This document shows positions 51,297-58,777 of a stretch of 64,000 nt of DNA, piece after piece. The DNA lies in the NCBI GenBank assembly GCA_031295385.1, contig JAUMOL010000030.1, positions 1-64,000 of the forward strand, read 5' to 3'. Source of the DNA: Collinsella sp. Its GTDB lineage: Bacteria; Actinomycetota; Coriobacteriia; Coriobacteriales; Coriobacteriaceae. A model generated the notes under the pieces. It saw only the letters and a list, made by a program, of their open reading frames with translations, was not told the DNA's origin and did not search any database. A program made the translations under genes and the position numbers. Within the stretch, counting starts at the first letter, position 1. Each line of letters starts with the position of its first letter.

Positions 51297-51330
51297 AAAA
51301 AAAGCCGCCGACACAATGTCAGCGGCTTAT
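51297..51330 (-). terminator. Terminator after tRNA-Ala
   Basis: On the minus strand AAGCCGCTGACA pairs with TGTCGGCGGCTT (one wobble) around TTG and is followed by TTTTT. Confidence 0.88.
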
Positions 51331-51342
51331 CAAATCCAAGGG

Positions 51343-51415
51343 TGGAGACGAAGGGAGTCGAACCCTCGGCCTCTGCCATGCGACGGCAGCGCTCTCCCAA
51401 CTGAGCTACGTCCCC
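51343..51415 (-). tRNA. tRNA-Ala (CGC)
   Basis: This 73-base cloverleaf has anticodon CGC, D-arm GCTCAGTTGGGAGAGC and T-loop GGTTCGACT. The acceptor stem has the G3-U70 wobble pair that specifies alanine. CCA is not encoded. Because CGC reads only GCG codons, this is a minor isoacceptor suited to a GC-rich genome. Confidence 0.95.
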
Positions 51416-51521
51416 AGGACAAGTCGATATTTTACCTACGGCTCGCCAACTGTCAACGCCCAATAACCAGTCTTTTTGGAGCGCGGCTATTTTGACAACT
51501 TTTCGAACAGGCGATCCTCTC

Positions 51522-51553
51522 GATGATTTTTTAATCCCCGTCCCAGAAATATC
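51522..51553. repeat. CCCCGTCCCAGA repeat, copy 1
   Basis: TTTAATCCCCGTCCCAGA with short flanking arms (GATGAT / ATCATC) also occurs at 62589-62621 with TGATT / AATCA arms. Related CCCCGTCCCAAATT units lie near 31549 and 62656. This is a third class of small intergenic repeat. Confidence 0.6.
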
Positions 51554-51566
51554 ATCGACGAACGCA

Positions 51567-52505
51567 CTACTTTGCGCTGGTAAGAACACCGGTGGTGTCG
51601 AAGGCCGGGGTGAAGCTCTCGTCTACCGCGCCGCCCTCTTGCCAGAACATCGTCGTAAAGCCCAGGTCGTCGGCATGGTCGAGCACCCGCTCGTACTCCT
51701 CGCGCGTCACGGCGCGCGCCAGATCGCCGCCCTGCTCTCGCATGAGCACATTGGGCGTGTATTGGTTCATGACCGAGATCGGCACGTCGCCCACCGTCTG
51801 CCACACTAGGTCCAGTACGCGACACGAATCGTCCGCATGCCCCGGAAGCACCAGGTGGCGCACGATGATGCCGCGCTTCATGAGCCCGCCCTCATCCACC
51901 AACTCTCCCCCGCGGCGCTCGATCTCGCGCGCCATCTGGGCCAGACCCGACACGGCCACGCGCGGGTAGTCCTTAATATGAGAAAGCGACTGCGCAAGCC
52001 CGGCATCGGCATATTTAAAGTCGGTGAGCCACACATCGACCAGGTCGCCCAGCGCCGCCACGGCACTCGCACGCTCGTAACCACTCGTGTTGTAGACGAT
52101 CGGGATGACCAGCCCGCGCATCCGTGCCGCGGCAATCGCGGCAGGCAACAGGTGCGCATAGTGCGTCGCCGTCACCAAATTGATGTTGTTGGCACCCTGG
52201 TCCTGCAGTTCCAGCATAATCTCGACCAGGCGCTCAGGCGAAATCTCAAGGCCAAAATTGCCGGTCGAGATCTCGTGGTTCTGGCAGTAGATACATTTAA
52301 GCGAGCAACCGCTAAAGAAGATCGTGCCCGAACCGGCCTCGCCCGAGATAGGCGGCTCCTCCCACATATGAAGCGCCGCGCGGGCCACCCTGAGCGTGTC
52401 GTTAGCACCGCATACGCCGCGCGCGCCCTCATCGCGCGCCGCACCGCAACGGCGCGGACACAAATGGCAGGCGGGCGAAAAAAGTTCGGTCAACGACGTC
52501 GGCAT
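51567..52505 (-). CDS. PflA-like radical SAM protein
   Basis: This 312-aa protein binds S-adenosylmethionine and a [4Fe-4S] cluster through CSLKCIYC (Cys about 67, 71 and 74), the CxxxCxxC motif of pyruvate-formate-lyase-activating-enzyme-like members. An extra N-terminal cysteine set (PACHLCPRRC, then VCG) could bind a second cluster or zinc. The ATG at 52505 has GGAG nine bases ahead; a TTG at 52520 is possible but overlaps that site. No glycyl radical enzyme gene is nearby, so its target is unknown; many such stand-alone genes are annotated only as radical SAM proteins. It depends on Fe-S supply. Confidence 0.87.
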   Translation of the reverse strand: MPTSLTELFSPACHLCPRRCGAARDEGARGVCGANDTLRVARAALHMWEEPPISGEAGSGTIFFSGCSLKCIYCQNHEISTGNFGLEISPERLVEIMLELQDQGANNINLVTATHYAHLLPAAIAAARMRGLVIPIVYNTSGYERASAVAALGDLVDVWLTDFKYADAGLAQSLSHIKDYPRVAVSGLAQMAREIERRGGELVDEGGLMKRGIIVRHLVLPGHADDSCRVLDLVWQTVGDVPISVMNQYTPNVLMREQGGDLARAVTREEYERVLDHADDLGFTTMFWQEGGAVDESFTPAFDTTGVLTSAK

Positions 52506-52520
52506 AAAAACATGCTCCAA

Positions 52521-53030
52521 AACAACGATTCAGCAGCTCAAACGTAAAGGGCCAGACCGCGTAGACGGCTCCGTCCCTAAGGCGCCGTAATCGTCCGACA
52601 CGATTTTTGTAATGTCAAGACTGGAATCGATAAAGTGCCGCTTTATGATGTAGGTATTCCGCCCCCCGCGGAGCAACTGGGTGAACCGTCGCGTTTATTT
52701 AGGGAGCCCACACAGTCGTACCTAGTACAGGTATCCTTCGTTGTTAAGGACGCTGGAACAGTCGATGAGGGCACCCACCTGTTTTAGGTGGGTTCATTTT
52801 CGTAACGTGGGGGGTGGTTTTCTTTTGCCGAAAATCACCATACAGTCCATATGGATCCCCGCCGGCATCCCGACAAGCCATCGACAACATCCCAATATCT
52901 GGTAAGCGCGTGATTATCGCTGCGTGCAATTACATGCACCCCCCTTGGTCGAGTATTATGGTTCGGCTATGCCCTTTGCGCATGGCGTTCTTCTGACCTT
53001 TTCCTTCGACGCTTGGCGGTTTTTAGATTC
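52521..53030. other. Intergenic region holding the candidate small RNA
   Basis: No protein gene is supported. TATGAT (52644-52649) with a weak CTGGAA 17 bases upstream could drive the RNA at 52655-52800. The rest, 52801-53030, is the leader of the WecA-like gene without a clear ribosome binding site. Confidence 0.45.
52655..52800 (+). ncRNA. Candidate small structured RNA, possibly 6S RNA
   Basis: This interval is non-coding but rich in paired segments: GTAC-CTA-GTAC, TCCTT-N7-AAGGA, GGGTG with CACCC, and a final CCCACCT-N5-AGGTGGG stem followed by TTCATTTT that works as terminator. The ending GGGCACCCACCT...AGGTGGG reminds me of 6S RNA genes, which hold RNA polymerase in stationary phase. 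About 145 bases is short for 6S (usually about 180-200). The start is set by a TATGAT -10 just upstream. A structural RNA is likely; its family is uncertain. Confidence 0.5.
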
Positions 53031-54230
53031 ATGGCTTCATCCCCGAGCTACATACCGTACCTATGCGTGGCAGCGGCGGCTTTTATCACGACCTTCCTCG
53101 CGGTGCCCCTGGTCAAGCGCTTGGCAATTAAGCTCGATGCCGTCGACTATCCTTCTAAGCGCCGCATCAACACCAAGCCCATCCCGCGTTTGGGCGGAAC
53201 GGCGGTGTTTTTGGGCCTGGTCGTTGCCTGCATTGTGCAAATCCTAGGCACCTGGTACCTAGGCTGGCCACCCGTCCTGGTACCGCACCCGCGCCTTCAC
53301 ATTAGCTATCCCATGCTGGCGCTCTCCTTTACCGTCATCTTTGCGACCGGCGCTATCGACGACGTCTTCCAGCTCACGCCCAAGCAAAAGCTGGCCGGAC
53401 AGGTCCTCGCCGCGCTTATCGCCTGCATGGGCGGCCTAAAAATCGGCGTCATCGTCAACCCGTTTGCTCCCGGCGAGATCATGCTCGGATGGCTCGCCTA
53501 CCCCATTACCGTGATCTATCTGGTGGCATTCACTAACATCATTAACCTCATCGACGGCCTCGACGGCTTGGCCACGGGCATCTGCGGCATCGCGTCGTTC
53601 ACCATGTTTTCGATGGCCGTTCTCTCGGGCCGCATCGACGCCGCCGCGCTCTCCATTGCGCTCTTTGGCGCCTGTCTGGCCTTTTTGCGCTACAACTTCA
53701 ACCCCGCAAGCATCTTCTTGGGCGACTCGGGGTCGCTGCTTCTGGGCTTTGCGCTGGGCTCCATCTCGCTGCTCAACGTGAGCCGCACCGCCGCACTCAC
53801 CTCGCTTATCATCCCGCTCATCGTTGCCGGCGTGCCCATCATCGACACGTTTAGCGCCATTGTGCGCCGCAAGCGCGCCCACATTAGCATCGGGCAGGCC
53901 GACAAGGGCCACATCCACCACCGCCTGATCCAAGAAGGCTACAACCAAAAACAGGCCGTGCTGCTCATCTATGCCTGGTGCATCATGCTTTCGGCCGGCG
54001 CCGCCGCGATTAACCAGGTCGAGGTGCCCATGCGTGTGCTCATCTTTACCGTGCTTGCCATTGGCTCGGCTGCCTTCGCCAAGCACCTGCACCTGTTTGA
54101 ACCCGTGCTGCGCCACCATTACAACAAGCGCACGCACGAAGATGAGCTGGTCACTCCCGACGACCCCGCTTTTAAGCAGGAGGAGCAGGCAGCCGAGGAG
54201 CGCAAAGAAGAGCGCCACCACAAGCTCTAG
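53031..54230 (+). CDS. Undecaprenyl-phosphate sugar-1-phosphate transferase (WecA/TagO type)
   Basis: This 399-aa polytopic membrane enzyme moves GlcNAc-1-phosphate or a related sugar-1-phosphate from UDP-sugar to undecaprenyl phosphate, starting assembly of a lipid-linked wall polymer. About eleven hydrophobic helices are visible. Catalytic motifs are GAIDDVFQLTPKQKLAGQ, NLIDGLDGLATG, NPASIFLGDSGS and the cytoplasmic GHIHHRL. PRLGGTAVF follows the first helix. The tail, after about 365, is charged and His-rich. I use the ATG at 53031; a TTG six codons upstream has no better site. It may feed the glycosyltransferase region 38 kb to the left. Confidence 0.93.
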   Translation: MASSPSYIPYLCVAAAAFITTFLAVPLVKRLAIKLDAVDYPSKRRINTKPIPRLGGTAVFLGLVVACIVQILGTWYLGWPPVLVPHPRLHISYPMLALSFTVIFATGAIDDVFQLTPKQKLAGQVLAALIACMGGLKIGVIVNPFAPGEIMLGWLAYPITVIYLVAFTNIINLIDGLDGLATGICGIASFTMFSMAVLSGRIDAAALSIALFGACLAFLRYNFNPASIFLGDSGSLLLGFALGSISLLNVSRTAALTSLIIPLIVAGVPIIDTFSAIVRRKRAHISIGQADKGHIHHRLIQEGYNQKQAVLLIYAWCIMLSAGAAAINQVEVPMRVLIFTVLAIGSAAFAKHLHLFEPVLRHHYNKRTHEDELVTPDDPAFKQEEQAAEERKEERHHKL

Positions 54231-54389
54231 GGCAAGCTGCCGAGGATGTGCCAAGGCGTTGGTAGCCGTTCGCGCAAACGCCGCGGCGGACTTGAAAGCC
54301 GGCCCCTGGCAGTCCCTCACCCACTCACGCCCACCCCTCTCAATAAACACGCTATCATCAAAACCTGCGAACGAACGTTAGGAGCAATC

Positions 54390-55439
54390 ATGCCAAACGA
54401 GAACAGCTACGAAGTCGCGCTGCAAAAGAGCAACGCCATTCGCGAGGGCCTGGCCAAGACGCCCGAGAAGTTCACCATGCTTACCGGCGACCGCCCCACC
54501 GGCCGTCTGCACCTGGGTCACTACTTTGGCACCCTCAAGGGCCGCGTGGAGCTGCAGAACATGGGCGCCAGGACCAACGTACTCATCGCCGACTACCAGG
54601 TCATCACCGACCGCGACACCACCGAGCACATCCAGGACAACGTGTACAACATGGTCATGGACCACCTTGCCTGCGGCATCGACCCCGACAAGACCATGAT
54701 CTACGCGCACTCCGCCGTGCCCGCCGCCAACCAGCTCATGCTGCCGTTCCTGTCGCTGGTGTCCGAGGCCGAGCTGGCGCGCAACCCCACGGTCAAGGCC
54801 GAGATGGAGGCCTCGGGGCACGAGCTCACCGGCCTTCTGCTCACCTACCCGGTGCACCAGGCCTGCGACATCCTGTTCTGCAAGGGCAATGTGGTGCCCG
54901 TCGGCCGCGACCAGCTGCCGCACATCGAGCTCACCCGCACCATCGCCCGCCGCTTTAACAACCGCTACGGCAAGGTGTTCCCCGAGGTCGACGCGCTGCT
55001 GTCCGAAACCCCGCTTCTGCCCGGCCTGGACGGTCGCAAGATGAGCAAGAGCTACGGCAACGCCATCAACATCTCGATGACCGCCGAGGAGACGGCCAAG
55101 CGCATCAAGAAGAGCCAGACCGACTCCGAGCGCATGATCACGTTCGATCCCGAGAACCGCCCCGGCGTGTCCGGCCTGCTTTCGACGGCCGCCATCTGCA
55201 CCGGTCGCTCCGAGGTCGAGATTGCCGAGGAGATTGGCATGGGCGGCTCCGGCCAGCTCAAGAAGTACGTGACCGAGGCCGTCAACGAGTACTTCGCACC
55301 GATCCGCGAGCGTCGCCAGCGCTACGAGAACGATCTGGACTATGTGAAGGACGTCCTGCACGAGGGCAACCGTCGCGCCAACGAGATCGCCGATCAGACC
55401 CTGGCAGAGGTTCAGGACGCCATGGGCATGGTGTACTAG
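54390..55439 (+). CDS. trpS: Tryptophanyl-tRNA synthetase
   Basis: This 349-aa class I enzyme activates tryptophan and charges tRNA-Trp. The ATG at 54390 follows TTAGGAGCAATC; the frame is open to 54246 without support. The HIGH motif appears as HLGH (41-44) in GRLHLGHYFG, and KMSKS is intact in GRKMSKSYGN (217-221). The length is typical. The gene begins 160 bp after the WecA-like gene, and no leader peptide or T-box was seen in that gap. It is followed by two GC-rich hairpins. Confidence 0.97.
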   Translation: MPNENSYEVALQKSNAIREGLAKTPEKFTMLTGDRPTGRLHLGHYFGTLKGRVELQNMGARTNVLIADYQVITDRDTTEHIQDNVYNMVMDHLACGIDPDKTMIYAHSAVPAANQLMLPFLSLVSEAELARNPTVKAEMEASGHELTGLLLTYPVHQACDILFCKGNVVPVGRDQLPHIELTRTIARRFNNRYGKVFPEVDALLSETPLLPGLDGRKMSKSYGNAINISMTAEETAKRIKKSQTDSERMITFDPENRPGVSGLLSTAAICTGRSEVEIAEEIGMGGSGQLKKYVTEAVNEYFAPIRERRQRYENDLDYVKDVLHEGNRRANEIADQTLAEVQDAMGMVY

Positions 55440-55832
55440 ACCGATTTGCTGGCTTGAGCTTTCGATTGCTTTAGGGCGGGCGCTACGACGTCCGCCTTTT
55501 TCGGAGCCGGACTGCTTCGGCTCCGCCCATTGCACTCCCCCGATAAACAGGAACGGGCCCGCCGGCAGTCAGTTGCCGGCGGGCCCGTTCCCGAAGTACA
55601 CCGTTGAATCGCACAGAGGGGAGGAATGCGAATCAAACTCAACAGGGCAGGCTTTTTCATCGCCTATTGCCTGCTCCGTTGCTGAATACAATATAGTTCA
55701 CCGTGGTTTACTTTGCAGCATCAATATTCGCCGCCATAGCTTCTCCATAAGTTAGCCCCGGTAAACCTGCAACAGAAAACCACCACAAAGGGGACAGGCA
55801 CCTTTGTGGTGGTTCTGGCCATGGCAGAGCTG
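55440..55832. other. Region after trpS with several hairpins and no clear gene
   Basis: A perfect GGAGCCG-N8-CGGCTCC hairpin (about 55503-55524) comes first. A 16-bp stem (55552-55567 with 55574-55589, arms AACGGGCCCGCCGGCA) follows without a T run. A 19-codon frame at 55626 has a purine run before it but lies too close to be convincing. Confidence 0.5.
55776..55814. repeat. ACCACC hairpin repeat, copy 3
   Basis: Same arms and loop as copy 1 but ending GGTT rather than GGTTTT. It lies between the convergent trpS and MGMT-like genes, 18 bp from the MGMT stop. Confidence 0.88.
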
Positions 55833-56153
55833 TTAGAGTCCGGCAGGCCAACGACAGACGGCCAGGTCGACGTGCATGTCGTCCTTAAACGCCACACCCT
55901 CCCCTAGCAAAAGCTCACGTTGAGCATCGGGACCGCCAAAAGCAAAACCCTCGCATATGCGCCCGTCGGCAAACACCACGCGGTGACAGGGAATCTCGCC
56001 GGGGCGCGGATTGCTATGCAGGGCATACCCCACATACCGCGCACTTCGTGGTCGACCGGCAAGCAGCGCCACCTGACCATACGTGGCGACCATCCCCTCG
56101 GGGATCTGCTCGACCACCTCGTACACCCGTTCAAAAAAGCCCTCAGACGCCAT
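55833..56153 (-). CDS. Small MGMT-type alkyltransferase domain protein
   Basis: This 106-aa protein consists of little more than the DNA-binding/active-site domain of O6-methylguanine-DNA methyltransferases. The ATG at 56153 follows GAAGGGAGCGAGCA. The reactive Cys is kept in the motif GEIPCHRVV (Cys about 56), unlike alkyltransferase-like proteins, which have Trp there. The helix-turn-helix ends VATYGQVALLAG. The N-terminal domain of full MGMT is missing, so it may repair O6-alkylguanine itself or flag lesions for other repair. The substrate is not known. Confidence 0.85.
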   Translation of the reverse strand: MASEGFFERVYEVVEQIPEGMVATYGQVALLAGRPRSARYVGYALHSNPRPGEIPCHRVVFADGRICEGFAFGGPDAQRELLLGEGVAFKDDMHVDLAVCRWPAGL

Positions 56154-56182
56154 TGCTCGCTCCCTTCCACCCGGAAAAGCAT

Positions 56183-56221
56183 AAACCACCGCAAAGGGGA
56201 CAGGCACCTTTGTGGTGGTTT
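56183..56221. repeat. ACCACC hairpin repeat, copy 4
   Basis: Arms differ from copy 1 by one base (ACCACCGCAAAGG); the loop is identical. It lies directly after the DegV stop, between two minus-strand genes. Confidence 0.88.
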
Positions 56222-56233
56222 ATGGCAGGTCAG

Positions 56234-57088
56234 TTAGTTGGCGGGCTGGAAGAAGGCTACGGCTACGGCGCCAGGGCCTACGTGGGTACCGATGGTGGCG
56301 CCGATGGTGTGAACGGGCAACTCGCCCTCGGTATGGCCAGCCCAAAGTGCCGCGCTGTCCTCGATATACTTCTTGAGCACCGCATCCGAAAGGCCCGTAT
56401 AGCCGAGCGCCAGCGGCATGGAAAAGTCGATGCCGCCCGCCTTTTCGACCTTTTGGTTCAGCAGGTTGCGGCCGTTCTTGGAACCGCGCGCCTTGCCCAG
56501 CTGCACGATCAGACCGTCCTCGACAGCCACCACGGGCTTTACGTTGAGCAGCGTGCCCACGGCGCCGGCCGCAGCAGACAGACGACCGCCGCGCACCAGG
56601 TACTCCAGCGTCTCGAGCAGGCCGATGACGACCACGCGGTCACGGACGGCCTCGACGGCCGCCGCGATCTGGGCCGCACTACGGCCCTCGTTCACCAGGC
56701 GCAGGGCATACTCGACCAGGACACGCTCGCCCAGAGTGACGTTATTGCTATCCACCACGTACACGTCGCCGCCCGGCGCCTCGGCAAGTGCGGTACGGGC
56801 ACTCTGATTTGTACCCGAAAGCTTAGCGCCCACGGTAATAATCACGGCCTCGTCGCCGGCCTCACACGCCTCGGCGATGGCCTGCGAAAACGCGTACGGG
56901 TTGACCTGGCCGGTCTTGGGCAGCTCATCGCGCTCCACGAGCATCTCGTAAAAGCGCTGGTGATCGATGTCGATGCCATCCATGTACACATCGGTGCCAA
57001 AGGTGACGGACAGCGGCAAAACGGCCAGTGCTGGGTGCTCGGCCGGCGACATATCGCTTGCGGAATCGGTAATAATGCGGACGGACAT
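56234..57088 (-). CDS. DegV-family fatty-acid-binding protein
   Basis: This 284-aa cytosolic protein starts at the ATG at 57088 after AAAGGATTC. DegV/FakB members bind a fatty acid and present it to the kinase FakA. Signatures are SVRIITDSASDM at the start, TGQVNPYAF, the GAKLSGTNQSAR loop that binds the carboxylate, and GRLSAAAGAVG. Near the end HTIGATIGTHVGPGAVA carries the conserved His. No fakA gene is in the window. The MarR-type gene upstream on the same strand could regulate it. Length is normal for the family. Confidence 0.93.
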   Translation of the reverse strand: MSVRIITDSASDMSPAEHPALAVLPLSVTFGTDVYMDGIDIDHQRFYEMLVERDELPKTGQVNPYAFSQAIAEACEAGDEAVIITVGAKLSGTNQSARTALAEAPGGDVYVVDSNNVTLGERVLVEYALRLVNEGRSAAQIAAAVEAVRDRVVVIGLLETLEYLVRGGRLSAAAGAVGTLLNVKPVVAVEDGLIVQLGKARGSKNGRNLLNQKVEKAGGIDFSMPLALGYTGLSDAVLKKYIEDSAALWAGHTEGELPVHTIGATIGTHVGPGAVAVAFFQPAN

Positions 57089-57207
57089 AGCGAATCCTTT
57101 CTTGCGCAGGTCCCGCGCAGGGAATTTTGACAGCAAGGCCCCGGCACGGTATACGCGCTCAAACGGGACTATGCAGTTGTTAATGGGAAGCAAATACCTT
57201 GGCGGCC

Positions 57208-57657
57208 TTAGATCTCGCGCAAGGTATTGAGAATCGTGCGCAGCGACGCGTACATCTGCTCGCGCTGCTCCACGCCCATGGCCTTACCGGTGGTGTCGAG
57301 CACTTCGCGAATGATGCGATCGGCCTCGCTCATGCTCTCGCCGCCCAGGGCAGTCAGGCGCACCGGGGCACGGTACTTGACGGCCGCATCACCCGAGTCA
57401 TCGACCTCGACGTAGCCGCCCTCCTCCAGATGTGCCAGTGTGCGCGAAACGGCGGCTCGGGTAACGCCGGCCATGCGGGCGAGGTCGGCGCCAGTCAGGC
57501 CGTCCTTGCTGCGCTCAAGATAGTACAGGCACATGACGTCGGAGCCCTTGAGGCCCAGCCTTGCACCTTCGGACGTCTTGATGCGCTGAATCTCCTTGTA
57601 GAGGCCGCTGATCAGTCCGACAAAGTCCTCAAAACGTGTCTCGTCGTTCTGCTGCAT
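57208..57657 (-). CDS. MarR-family transcriptional regulator
   Basis: This 149-aa winged-helix regulator starts at the ATG at 57657, with AAAGGCGG about ten bases ahead; an open frame reaches 57735. The helix-turn-helix is in LTGADLARMAGVTRAAVSRT (about 54-73), followed by the wing (GGYVEVDDSG). MarR proteins bind as dimers to short palindromes and respond to small ligands. The gene ends 119 bp before degV, so a role in fatty-acid metabolism is possible; no operator was found that I would defend. Confidence 0.87.
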   Translation of the reverse strand: MQQNDETRFEDFVGLISGLYKEIQRIKTSEGARLGLKGSDVMCLYYLERSKDGLTGADLARMAGVTRAAVSRTLAHLEEGGYVEVDDSGDAAVKYRAPVRLTALGGESMSEADRIIREVLDTTGKAMGVEQREQMYASLRTILNTLREI

Positions 57658-57761
57658 GGGAGACGACCGCCTTTCGCTTGCATAATGCTTACGGGTAAAC
57701 ATCTTAACCGTACTTAACGACCGCCACTCCTGCACTCCCTATTTGTTGACCCATCAACATA

Positions 57762-57802
57762 AAAACCACCACAAAGGGGACAGGCACCATTGTGGTGGTT
57801 TT
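57762..57802. repeat. ACCACC hairpin repeat, copy 5
   Basis: Right arm CCATTGTGG differs by one base from copy 1, leaving a mismatch in the stem. It lies 28 bp after the stop of the B3/4-domain gene, between two minus-strand genes. Confidence 0.87.
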
Positions 57803-57830
57803 GACCGTCGAGTTTGATCCGCAGACTTCG

Positions 57831-58550
57831 CTACAGCTCCACGCAGGGATTGTCGCGGGTCACAAGCGTCTTAACGACAACCGTCGCTCCCAGATAACGC
57901 TCGAGCAACTCAGCGAGGCGATCGATCGCGGCCTGGCATTCCCCCATCCGCTCGGGCTCCACGCACTCAATCGCCAGGAACGCATCGGCCGAATCATCGG
58001 ACAGCGCCGTGCGAACGCCGTCGCGCCAGTTCCAGCAGCGGCACACAGCGCCCGCATCGTCGATGTAGGCGAGCTCGCCGGGCAACGTCGGATCGTCCGC
58101 CTCCTCGCCAAGCGGCAAGAACGCATCGCCACCGTCGGTCACCTTCAAGCGAAGGTCTCCCTCGATCGCATGCAGATCCTCGCCTCCCACGGGCAGCGCG
58201 TAGGTCAGCGACACCGTGTTGTAAATATCCACCGCGGGCGTAATGTGGCCCACCGGCTTGCCTTTGAGCACGCGTTTGAGCAAGTTCTCGATCGAGCAGC
58301 GCGCGCCTTTCTTGGTCTTGAACAGACGATAGGCCTCGCGCCATGCCTTGACCGGTGCGTTCTCGCTGATAGTGTCGCTGGTCAGATGACGCTCCGCATC
58401 GATATTGGCGCGGTCGAGCAACGCCGCAATCGCATCCACGTCCTCTTGAGGAATCTGAGCCGTGGGCTTCATGCCCTCCACGACCACAACACCGACCGCT
58501 GCCTGCGGAAACAGCTCCCAGAATGAATCCTCGGCAATAAAGCTCTTCAT
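57831..58550 (-). CDS. B3/4-domain protein (phenylalanyl-tRNA synthetase beta-like)
   Basis: This 239-aa cytosolic protein starts at the ATG at 58550 after AAGGGAGAGCG. It resembles the stand-alone B3/B4 family, related to the editing domain of the phenylalanyl-tRNA synthetase beta chain. Motifs are LLKRVLKGKPVGHITPAVD and YALPVGGEDLHAIEGDLRL. The family is thought to bind or edit mischarged tRNA or amino acids, but no activity is certain. It has no neighbouring aminoacyl-tRNA genes and is flanked on both sides by copies of the hairpin repeat. Confidence 0.8.
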   Translation of the reverse strand: MKSFIAEDSFWELFPQAAVGVVVVEGMKPTAQIPQEDVDAIAALLDRANIDAERHLTSDTISENAPVKAWREAYRLFKTKKGARCSIENLLKRVLKGKPVGHITPAVDIYNTVSLTYALPVGGEDLHAIEGDLRLKVTDGGDAFLPLGEEADDPTLPGELAYIDDAGAVCRCWNWRDGVRTALSDDSADAFLAIECVEPERMGECQAAIDRLAELLERYLGATVVVKTLVTRDNPCVEL

Positions 58551-58721
58551 ACGCTCTCCCTTCATTGTGCGCGCCCGAGTGAGGGCGCCTAAACAAAAAG
58601 CGCCCTTACAACGGCCACCTTCAAAGTCCTACGGTGCCGTCACAAGAACGCTTGCGCTGTCCCCATCCGGAGAAGGGGACGATATGTCAGGCGTATTGTA
58701 ACCCGAGTCATCCACGCGAGC

Positions 58722-58759
58722 AAAACCACCATAAAGGCGCCTGTCCCCTTTGTGGTGGA
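58722..58759. repeat. ACCACC hairpin repeat, copy 6, opposite orientation
   Basis: Arms and loop are the reverse complement of the other copies (loop TGCCTGTCC-like, AAAACCACC...GGTGG). It lies 18 bp after the pckA stop. The only copy in inverted orientation. Confidence 0.87.
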
Positions 58760-58777
58760 TATGGACTCACGGCGAAG

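Noticed and set aside
54231..54389. T-box or Trp leader peptide upstream of trpS
   Set aside because: No T-box sequence and no Trp-rich short frame are visible.
55626..55685. 19-codon frame after trpS with a purine run before it
   Set aside because: The purine run touches the start codon and nothing supports translation.
44341..58759. CRISPR-like array
   Set aside because: The six repeats are kilobases apart, each is a complete hairpin, and there are no regular spacers or cas genes.
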